Shown here one piece after another: positions 1 through 5,422 of a stretch of DNA of 6,745 nucleotides; positions within the stretch are counted from its first letter, which is position 1; each line of letters opens with the position of its first letter. The stretch is taken from positions 1 through 6,745 of the forward strand of contig CACZSJ010000022.1 in assembly GCA_902783825.1 (NCBI GenBank), in the 5' to 3' direction. Origin of the DNA: Oscillospiraceae bacterium (GTDB lineage Bacteria > Bacillota > Clostridia > Oscillospirales > Oscillospiraceae). Below the pieces are notes generated by a model. The model worked only from the letters and a program-made list of their open reading frames with translations, was not told the DNA's origin and did no database searches. Position numbers and translations under genes: made by a program.

Positions 1-1334
1 TACCGCACGAAGATGCCGCTGATCATGTAATTATACTTGACCGCGTAGTTGTAATCCTCCACCAGCGTGACCACATTGTCCTTGACCAGCTCCCGGGCCT
101 TCATGCTCAGCTTGCCGTCGCGCACCTTGATGTACTGCAAAGGCATGTACTGCTTGAGCATGCTCATGGGGATCTCCAGATTGTCGATGTTCTCAAAGAG
201 CTTGCGCCGGGCGTCTTCCACGGCGGGGCGGGACATGTAGTAGCGGCTGCGGTCGGAGAAGCTGTACTTGCGCTTGATGGCCTTCTCCTTTTCGCTGCCC
301 GTGTAGTACTTGTTCCAGTTCTTGGGCTCCCGCAGCATTTCCTCCTCCAGCACCTGCCGGAAATGGGAACGCTGGCTCTCATTGTCGATCAGCTCGTCCT
401 CCAGCATGCACAGGGCAAACAGGCCCTCCCGCAGCGCAAAGGTCAGAGCCGGGCCTACCTTGATCACCGCGATGCCGTCCTCCACCATCTGCTTGAGGCT
501 GGCAGGGGACTGATAGTCGGTGGAGTGCCCCTCAAACACGATGTCCGGGTATTTCTTGAGGGTGTTGCACAGCTCCATGGCTTCGGCGTGATTGTAATGG
601 TGAATGGTATCGTCGCCAAACTCCACCCCCGGCTGCACCACCACGGCGATGATGTGCTCCCAGGCGTCGTCCATGCCCAGCTCGTGGAACTTCTTCTTGT
701 AGGCCAGCAGGGTATGCTCAAAATCGGAGGGCGTGGTCAACTCCATGCCTTCGGCCTCGTCCTCGTTGATGCCGCCGGGCACCGGAACCTCGCTGCCGAT
801 GACGAAAACCGGGTGCATTTCCTCCGGGTTTTGAGCCTTCATTTCCTGATAGGTTTCCTCGCAGACCTTGTACAGGACGGCGCCCCGCTCGGCGATCACT
901 TCGTCAGACAGACGCTCCGTCCGAGAGTCGTCCCCCAGGCGCATGCTGGTGTCCAGATGGATCTTTTTATAGCCGGCTTTGACGCAGAGGGAAACCAGAA
1001 CCTTGGCCCGCTCCATGGCCTCCGCCGCGGGCAGGTCCGCCCAGGGCAGCGGGCCCATATGGTCGCCTCCCAGGAAGATCTTTTCCCGGGAAATGCCAAG
1101 CTTATCCGCAATGCTGTACACATAGTCAGTGAAATCCTGGGGGGTCATGGCCATGTAGCCGCCCTCCTGGTTGACCTGGTTGGAAGTGGCTTCGATCAAA
1201 GGCGTGTCACCAAAGCGCTGGGCCTGGCTCAAAATCGCCTCGATGACGATCTTGTTGGCACAGCAGAACGAGGGGATTCCGGAGAAAATACCGTTTTGCC
1301 TCTTGACAACCATTTCCTTCAGCGGATTTTGCAT
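1..1334 (-). CDS. gatZ: GatZ/KbaZ family protein (tagatose-bisphosphate aldolase non-catalytic subunit-like), 3' end cut at window edge
   Basis: I read 444 codons from ATG at 1334 down to position 3; the next codon begins TA, so it is either the stop or a tyrosine just outside the window. E. coli GatZ/KbaZ are about 420-426 residues, so the protein is essentially complete. Family motifs seen in order: EATSNQVNQ (48-56), GGDHMGP (89-95), KKIHLDTSM (123-131), EVPVPGG (182-188), VVQPGVEF (232-239), FEGHSTDYQ (267-275), KVGPALTFALRE (292-303), SDRSRYY (360-366). In E. coli GatZ is a cytosolic partner that stabilises and activates the class II aldolase GatY. Some family members are, as I recall and have not checked, reported to interconvert fructose 6-phosphate and tagatose 6-phosphate. 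No GatY aldolase is visible here. It is the third gene of an operon with a GatD-like dehydrogenase and a cytidylyltransferase, 21 nt behind the latter, which favours a role in supplying a hexitol precursor. Family certain; biochemical role uncertain. Confidence 0.93.
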   Translation of the reverse strand, partial: MQNPLKEMVVKRQNGIFSGIPSFCCANKIVIEAILSQAQRFGDTPLIEATSNQVNQEGGYMAMTPQDFTDYVYSIADKLGISREKIFLGGDHMGPLPWADLPAAEAMERAKVLVSLCVKAGYKKIHLDTSMRLGDDSRTERLSDEVIAERGAVLYKVCEETYQEMKAQNPEEMHPVFVIGSEVPVPGGINEDEAEGMELTTPSDFEHTLLAYKKKFHELGMDDAWEHIIAVVVQPGVEFGDDTIHHYNHAEAMELCNTLKKYPDIVFEGHSTDYQSPASLKQMVEDGIAVIKVGPALTFALREGLFALCMLEDELIDNESQRSHFRQVLEEEMLREPKNWNKYYTGSEKEKAIKRKYSFSDRSRYYMSRPAVEDARRKLFENIDNLEIPMSMLKQYMPLQYIKVRDGKLSMKARELVKDNVVTLVEDYNYAVKYNYMISGIFVR

Positions 1335-1342
1335 CTTGTGAA

Positions 1343-1350
1343 CCTCCTTT
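1343..1350 (-). promoter_or_regulatory. Ribosome binding site of the GatZ-like gene
   Basis: On the minus strand the sequence is AAAGGAGG, a near-perfect Shine-Dalgarno, 8 nt before the ATG at 1334. It lies in the 21-nt gap after the cytidylyltransferase stop and fixes the start of the GatZ-like gene, which the window edge otherwise leaves open-ended. Confidence 0.85.
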
Positions 1351-1355
1351 GTTCC

Positions 1356-2057
1356 TCAGGGGAAGAAGTAGCCATGGATCAGCCTCAAAAACAGATCCAT
1401 GTCGTGCTCGTAGGTGATTTTCAGGTTCAGCACCGGCGTGGGGATGACCTTCATGGGGATGCCGTGGGCCAGGGCGATGGCTCCGGCAGAGGTCATGCTG
1501 GCCAACTCCTCCGGCGTCGCGTTGCGGTAGATATCATAGATCGCGCCGAAGCGGAAGGCTTCCGGCGAGGCGCCGGCCACGATCAGATCCCGCGGCTCCA
1601 CTTTTTCCAGGAAGCCTTGCGCATCGGTGCGGTACACCGTGTCGTAGTTTTTGCTGGCCAGGGTCGCGCCGCCGCATTCCCGGACAGCCTCCGCCACCAG
1701 TGCCACACCCTCCGGATCCAGGTAGGGATGGGTGGCGTCGTGGATCAGCACAACGTCGTCCGCCGCGGCGACGCCCTCCAGCGCACGCAGGCCGTTGAGC
1801 ACGGAGCCGGAGCGCGTGTCTCCGCCGGCGACCACCTCCCAGGGCAGGCGCAGGACGGTCTTTTCGCACCACTGGCGCACATAGTCCAGCCAGTCCCCGT
1901 GGGAGACCACCACCAGCCGGTGGATGCTGGGGGTCTGATCCGCCCGCTGGGTGATGTAGGAAAACAGAGGGCGCTCGTCAATCAGGGTATACTGCTTGGG
2001 GCGGTCCTTGCCGAAACGGGTGCCGGTTCCGCCCATCATCAAAAGCATGATGTTCAT
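1356..2057 (-). CDS. IspD/TarI family cytidylyltransferase, probable CDP-polyol synthase
   Basis: The protein has 233 residues, the usual length for IspD or TarI. It should transfer CMP from CTP to a polyol phosphate, releasing pyrophosphate, in the cytosol. Seen: the nucleotide-binding loop GGTGTRFG (9-16) with R14, PKQ (20-22), GGDTRSGSV (78-86), the HD of the metal/substrate region (106-107) and NLKIT (211-215) with K213. HGDW (53-56) matches, from memory, the TarI (ribitol-5-phosphate) branch rather than IspD. It is odd in the substrate half: the usual HDxxRP arginine is His110, and the usual QTPQxF reads GASPEAF (162-168). It starts 18 nt after the GatD-like stop, with AAGGA upstream. 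Neighbouring polyol-phosphate dehydrogenase and TagF-like genes point to CDP-polyol synthesis, not isoprenoid synthesis. The exact polyol is not shown; an automatic label of IspD would probably mislead. Confidence 0.88.
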   Translation of the reverse strand: MNIMLLMMGGTGTRFGKDRPKQYTLIDERPLFSYITQRADQTPSIHRLVVVSHGDWLDYVRQWCEKTVLRLPWEVVAGGDTRSGSVLNGLRALEGVAAADDVVLIHDATHPYLDPEGVALVAEAVRECGGATLASKNYDTVYRTDAQGFLEKVEPRDLIVAGASPEAFRFGAIYDIYRNATPEELASMTSAGAIALAHGIPMKVIPTPVLNLKITYEHDMDLFLRLIHGYFFP

Positions 2058-2075
2058 GGTTGTTCGTTCCTTGTC

Positions 2076-3131
2076 TTATTCTTTCGGGTGGTTGAGAAGC
2101 AGAACCCGCCCTTTGATCTTGGCGCGTTCCTGCAGGACGGAGAGAATCCGCTCCGTATCGTGCAGGGGGATCTGGCAGTGGAACACCGCCGGATCGTAAC
2201 GCAGCTTGCCGTTGGCAAAGCAGGCGGCGGTCAGGCTCCACTCGTCGCCGGGGAAGGGGGCGCTGCCGGACATCCAGGAGCCGGTAAGCCGAAATTCCTT
2301 GCGGTTCATGAGCTCCCACTCCCGCTGGCTGAAGGTCAGATCGCCCGTGGGGGTGCCGATCATGCAGACCTCCGCGTGGTTGCCGGCCAGCTCAAAGGCC
2401 AGGCGCATGGTCACCGGCGTGCCGGCCGCCTCAAACACATAGTCAAAGCCGACGCCGTCGGTACAGGCCAGGGCCTGCTCCAGAAAGTCCTCGTCCAGTG
2501 TGCTGATCACCGCGTCGGCCCCCAGGCGGGTGGCCACTGCCAAATGCTCTTTGCTGCGGCCGAAGACCACCACGGACTTGGCGCCCAGGATCTTGGCCCA
2601 CTGGAGGGTGAACAGGCCGATGGTGCCGCCGCCAAGCACAGCCACGTTCTTGCCGCCCTGGTAGTTGGTGCGGCGGACGCCGTGCAGCGCCACGGTGGCA
2701 GGCTCGAACAAGGCGCCCTGCTCGTAGGGAATGGCAGGGTCGATCTTCAGGGCGTTGCGCTCCGGCAGGACCACATAGTCCCCAAAGCCGCCCTGGATCC
2801 GGGAGCCGATAAAGGTATAGTGCTTGCACTGGGAGTAATTGCCCTGCTGGCAGTCCCGGCACTGCATGCAGGGGATCAGGGGCACGGCGGCCACATGATC
2901 GCCCACGGCCAGAGACGTGACGCCCTCGCCCACTTCGGAAACAAAGCCGGAAAACTCATGGCCCAGAACGATGGGGTAGTAGTGGGCGCCGCCGGCGGTG
3001 ATGCGGGGGATGTCCGAACCGCAGATACCGCAGGCGCAGACGCGCACCTTCACACAGCCGGGCCGCAGCTCCGGCTCGGGATACTCTTCATAACGCAAAT
3101 CATAGTCGCCGTACAAGACCGCTGCTTTCAT
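2076..3131 (-). CDS. gatD: Zinc-dependent polyol-phosphate dehydrogenase, galactitol-1-phosphate 5-dehydrogenase (GatD)-like
   Basis: This 351-residue medium-chain dehydrogenase is typical in length. Catalytic zinc ligands are visible at C37 (GICGSD), H58-E59 (LGHEFSG) and E143 (FEP). Structural-zinc cysteines are C88, C91, C94 and C102. The Rossmann loop is GGGTIG (167-172). GAHYYPI (48-54) and FIGSR-x-x-GGF (108-116) closely follow my memory of E. coli GatD, which interconverts galactitol 1-phosphate and tagatose 6-phosphate with NAD. Here the residues after the second Rossmann strand are GRSK (191-194), where GatD has an aspartate, suggesting NADPH and a reductive, biosynthetic direction. 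First gene of the minus operon; ATG at 3131 is preceded by GAGGTG with a 5-nt spacer, and a promoter lies about 80 nt upstream. Alternatives are TarJ-like ribulose-5-phosphate reductase or a sorbitol-type dehydrogenase. Family certain, substrate probable. Confidence 0.9.
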   Translation of the reverse strand: MKAAVLYGDYDLRYEEYPEPELRPGCVKVRVCACGICGSDIPRITAGGAHYYPIVLGHEFSGFVSEVGEGVTSLAVGDHVAAVPLIPCMQCRDCQQGNYSQCKHYTFIGSRIQGGFGDYVVLPERNALKIDPAIPYEQGALFEPATVALHGVRRTNYQGGKNVAVLGGGTIGLFTLQWAKILGAKSVVVFGRSKEHLAVATRLGADAVISTLDEDFLEQALACTDGVGFDYVFEAAGTPVTMRLAFELAGNHAEVCMIGTPTGDLTFSQREWELMNRKEFRLTGSWMSGSAPFPGDEWSLTAACFANGKLRYDPAVFHCQIPLHDTERILSVLQERAKIKGRVLLLNHPKE

Positions 3132-3210
3132 AAAAACACCTCACAGCCTTTCGCCGCCGCTGCCCGATCTGCAGAGCAGGAGCAGGCGACAGATCATTAC
3201 TTTAATAAAG

Positions 3211-3242
3211 ATAATATTACCTTTTCTTTGCCGCCTTGTCAA
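3211..3242 (-). promoter_or_regulatory. Sigma-A type promoter of the gatD-like operon
   Basis: On the minus strand a consensus -35 TTGACA (3242-3237) is followed after 17 bp by TAATAT (3219-3214), or after 20 bp by the overlapping TATTAT (3216-3211). Transcription would start near 3204, leaving a leader of about 70 nt before the GatD-like ATG at 3131. The -35 is perfect; the -10 is only a fair match. Confidence 0.6.
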
Positions 3243-3325
3243 TGATTGCCGCGGCAAACGCACATAATTGGCGGGCAAGCGGGACAGGATAAGGAGAGGG
3301 CAGAGAAAAAAACGACAGAAAATCA

Positions 3326-3373
3326 AAATTTTTTAAAAATCGTGTTGACTTGACATAAGGTTTATGGTATAAC
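3326..3373 (+). promoter_or_regulatory. Sigma-A type promoter with extended -10 and A/T upstream tract, for the TagF-like gene
   Basis: TTGACT (3345-3350), 17-bp spacer, TATAAC (3368-3373), with TG one base before the -10 (3365-3366), an extended -10. Immediately upstream, 3326-3339 is a run of As and Ts in the position of an UP element. A second TTGACA at 3350-3355 is only 12 bp from the -10 and is unlikely to serve. The start would fall near 3380, giving a leader of about 53 nt. Confidence 0.7.
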
Positions 3374-3432
3374 ATATTACAATTCGGAAACATTTTCCTT
3401 CAAATTATCGACTCAATTCGAGGGCAAGCCTT

Positions 3433-5136
3433 ATGCGGATCCAAGACATTACATGGGAGAGAATCCATCTCCATATCATCGGGGAGCTGGAGCCCGGGGA
3501 AACCTGGGAGGATTCGCTGCGCTTTTATTTGGTCAACAAGCTGGGCACGGTGGAGACGGCCTTTGCCGCGGAGCGGCTGGGGGAGCGGCGCTTCCGCCTG
3601 AGCCTGAATGTGACCAACAGCGGCATCAACCGCTGCATCCGAAACGGCACGTATAAAATATTCGCGGCCAAGGAGGGCGGCGACAGCAGCAGGATCCCCT
3701 GCTTCTACGGCAGCTCCGAAACCCTGGCCGGCTGGGGCAGGAATTTCAACTACCGGGGAAACAAGGGCAGCTACTCCATCACCTTTATGGTGGATGAGTA
3801 CAGCGAGAAGCCGGAGCTGCAGCTGCTGTTTTACAACGCGGAGACCAGCAGCTTTTCCGATCTGCCCGCTCCGGATCCCAACCAGAAGCGCTGCTGCCTG
3901 AAAAAACGCATTCGCAAAAAGCTGCGGCCGCTGCTGGTCGCCGTGAAGGATTGGATGTATCGCGTGGTCAGCGCGCTGCCGCACGGCGGCAAAAAACGGG
4001 TGCTGTTTCTCTCGGAAAAGGACGAAAAGCTGGCGCTGAATATGGCTGCTATTTATGAGCGGATGCGGGAGCGTGGCTTGGATCAGAGCTGCCAGATCCG
4101 CTTTTCCCTGCGCAACAGCGCCGTGAAGCGGTACTCCGCGCTCAGTTCTCTGCGGGTGACGCTGCTGGCGGCCTGGGCGGATATCATCCTGGTGGACGAT
4201 CATGTGCCCCTGTTTGACCGACTGGTGCTGGGGGAGGACAAGACCCTGATTCAGGTCTGGCACGCCGGCGCCGGCTTCAAGGGCGTGGGCTACAGCCGCT
4301 GGGGCCACTACGGCTGCCCCGGCCCCTTCTCCTGTCACCGGCAGTACAGCTACTGCATCTGCGACTCTCAGGGGATCGCGGAGTTCTTCTCGGAGCAGTT
4401 TGGGATTCTGGACGAGCAGATCATCCCCACCGGCATGCCCCGCATGGATCGCTATGTGGATCCGGATAACCGCCGGAAGGTGACGGAGGAGCTGTATCAG
4501 AAGTATCCCCAGCTGCGCGGGAAAAAAGTAATCCTCTTTGCGCCCACCTATCGGGGACAGAACCGCCAGAACGCCTACTATCCCTACGAGCTGATCGACT
4601 GTGAGGATCTGTACCGCTACTGCTGCGAGAACGACGCGGTGGTGCTGTTCAAGATGCATCCCTGGGTGCAGGGCGCGGTGCCGATTCCGGCCCGCCACGC
4701 GGATCGCTTTTTCAACATGAACGGATATCGGGACATCAACGAGCTGTTCTACATCACCGATCTGCTGATTACCGACTATTCCTCCAGCATGTATGAATTC
4801 CTGCTCATGGGCAAGCCCATGCTGTTCTTCGCCTTTGACAAGAATCAGTTCGCCACGTCCCGGGGCTTCCATCGGGACTACGATTCCAATGTGCCGGGTA
4901 AGATCTGCGAGAGCTTTCCGGAGCTGATGCAGGCCATCCGGGAGGAGGATTACCAGTTTGAGAAGGTGGAGCAGTTCCAGGGGCGCTACTTCGATTACAC
5001 CGACAGCGGCAACTGCGATCGGGTGATCGACTGGCTGATCCTGGGCAATCTGCCCCAGCGCTACCGCCAGGCCCTGGAGGCCAAGCGGGAAGAGGTTCGC
5101 CGCATCCGCAGCCTGCGGCTGCCGCAGGCAAAATAA
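3433..5136 (+). CDS. CDP-glycerol/CDP-polyol phosphotransferase, TagB/TagF-like
   Basis: A 567-residue protein of the CDP-glycerol glycerophosphotransferase family, which transfers a polyol phosphate from its CDP carrier to a membrane-linked glycan or growing polyol-phosphate chain at the inner face of the membrane. The C-terminal catalytic GT-B part shows VWHAGAGFKGVG (275-286; H277 at the place of the HGTxxK histidine), APTYRG (370-375), FKMHPW (406-411; H409) and ITDYSSSMYEF (446-456). Residues 1 to about 145 form a separate region that looks beta-rich and that I cannot name. It joins the catalytic part through a basic stretch at 157-171 (KKRIRKKLRPLL) that could touch the membrane. Start ATG 3433 has GAGG (3420-3423) 9 nt upstream. 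It is transcribed away from the CDP-polyol operon, so CDP-galactitol or another CDP-polyol from that operon is a plausible donor rather than CDP-glycerol. Family sure; donor and acceptor not known. Confidence 0.93.
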   Translation: MRIQDITWERIHLHIIGELEPGETWEDSLRFYLVNKLGTVETAFAAERLGERRFRLSLNVTNSGINRCIRNGTYKIFAAKEGGDSSRIPCFYGSSETLAGWGRNFNYRGNKGSYSITFMVDEYSEKPELQLLFYNAETSSFSDLPAPDPNQKRCCLKKRIRKKLRPLLVAVKDWMYRVVSALPHGGKKRVLFLSEKDEKLALNMAAIYERMRERGLDQSCQIRFSLRNSAVKRYSALSSLRVTLLAAWADIILVDDHVPLFDRLVLGEDKTLIQVWHAGAGFKGVGYSRWGHYGCPGPFSCHRQYSYCICDSQGIAEFFSEQFGILDEQIIPTGMPRMDRYVDPDNRRKVTEELYQKYPQLRGKKVILFAPTYRGQNRQNAYYPYELIDCEDLYRYCCENDAVVLFKMHPWVQGAVPIPARHADRFFNMNGYRDINELFYITDLLITDYSSSMYEFLLMGKPMLFFAFDKNQFATSRGFHRDYDSNVPGKICESFPELMQAIREEDYQFEKVEQFQGRYFDYTDSGNCDRVIDWLILGNLPQRYRQALEAKREEVRRIRSLRLPQAK

Positions 5137-5159
5137 GGGACGCGCGAAGGCGCAAAAAG

Positions 5160-5200
5160 CAAGCAGGACCGCCGGGAAAAACTCCCGGCGGTCCTGCTTG
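5160..5200 (-). terminator. Perfect 18-bp stem hairpin, terminator on the minus strand
   Basis: Arms 5160-5177 and 5183-5200 pair without a mismatch around a 5-nt loop. Read on the minus strand the stem is followed after one base (5159) by TTTTT (5158-5154), the form of an intrinsic terminator for leftward transcripts from the decayed gene copy. On the plus strand only TGTAGG follows, so it would end the TagF-like transcript poorly unless the stem alone suffices. Part of the right arm (from 5188) belongs to the decayed E2-like copy. Confidence 0.75.
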
Positions 5201-5340
5201 TAGGCGTGGCACTTGGCGCCGAAGGCGATGAACACCGGCAGGGTGCCGAAGTTATCAATATGATGGGAAACCGGGCCAATGCGCAGGGAGCCCAGATCTG
5301 TGATGAGCATGGAGCCGTGGAAGGGGCTGGCGCAGCACAA
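5188..5340 (-). pseudogene. Remnant of an E2/CAT-fold acyltransferase-like gene, copy of part of the gene at the right edge
   Basis: Read leftward on the minus strand, about 50 codons encode a fragment containing ASPFHGSM, ITDLGSL, HHIDNFGTLPVFIAFGAK and CHAYKQDR. This matches the intact gene at the right edge: positions 5189-5269 align without gaps to 6665-6745 with 6 mismatches in 81 (44 identical bases in a row at 5212-5255). Five of the six change an amino acid (L to Q, E to K, R to C, Y to D, Y to S), as expected for a sequence no longer under selection. The part before ASPFHG and the C-terminus after DR are missing, and there is no start codon or ribosome site of its own. SPFHGSM and ITDLGSL extend past what can be compared, but I recognise them from the family of 2-oxo-acid-dehydrogenase-acyltransferase-like proteins common in Clostridia. 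Most likely a leftover of duplication or recombination. Confidence 0.85.
5189..5269. repeat. Direct repeat, left copy (right copy 6665-6745)
   Basis: Offset 1476 bp, 75 of 81 bases identical, same orientation. The two copies bracket the acyltransferase-3 gene and its promoter. The right copy runs to the window edge, so the full repeat is longer than seen here, probably at least to 5340 on the left by protein similarity. Confidence 0.9.
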
Positions 5341-5350
5341 GGCGGAATTG

Positions 5351-5386
5351 TTGACAGGGGTAGTGGAATACCGTATACTGATACGG
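5351..5386 (+). promoter_or_regulatory. Strong sigma-A type promoter of the membrane acyltransferase gene, with an overlapping inverted repeat
   Basis: Consensus -35 TTGACA (5351-5356), 17-bp spacer, -10 TATACT (5374-5379). A perfect 6-bp inverted repeat CCGTAT-ACTG-ATACGG (5371-5386) covers the -10 and the expected start site near 5386, where a repressor could sit. The leader would be about 37 nt. The promoter begins about 10 bp after the end of the recognisable gene remnant. Confidence 0.75.
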
Positions 5387-5409
5387 GCTTGGAGAACGCG
5401 CAAGAGATA

Positions 5410-5416
5410 GGGGGAG
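5410..5416 (+). promoter_or_regulatory. Ribosome binding site deciding a TTG start
   Basis: GGGGGAG lies 6 nt before TTG at 5423. No ATG or GTG start fits this frame before the first membrane helix, and the alignment of this site supports initiation at TTG. Confidence 0.65.
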
Positions 5417-5422
5417 CCAGCT

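Larger units (their letters stand above)
3132..3432. promoter_or_regulatory. Divergent intergenic region between the GatD-like operon and the TagF-like gene
   Basis: About 300 bp without a gene separate the two divergent starts. Most of it, especially 3191-3230 and 3311-3400, is far richer in A+T than the flanking genes. It holds one promoter for each direction (annotated separately) and an A/T tract at about 3326-3339. The minus-strand leader contains a weak 6-bp inverted repeat, GATCTG (3166-3171) with CAGATC (3190-3195), of doubtful meaning. I see no riboswitch or small ORF that I can support. Confidence 0.7.

Noticed and set aside
363..3245. A 960-codon open frame on the plus strand
   Set aside because: It runs antisense through three genes with clear families and conserved motifs. 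It has low-complexity His/Gly/Gln/Val-rich content typical of the complement of GC-rich coding sequence, and no ribosome site or recognisable domain.
3350..3355. TTGACA as the -35 of the TagF-like gene
   Set aside because: Only 12 bp from TATAAC; the overlapping TTGACT at 3345-3350 has the proper 17-bp spacing.
5111..5129. 8-bp perfect hairpin at the end of the TagF-like gene as a terminator
   Set aside because: GCCTGCGG-CTG-CCGCAGGC is a good stem, but it lies within the coding sequence and is followed by AAAATAAGGG on the plus strand, with no T tract.
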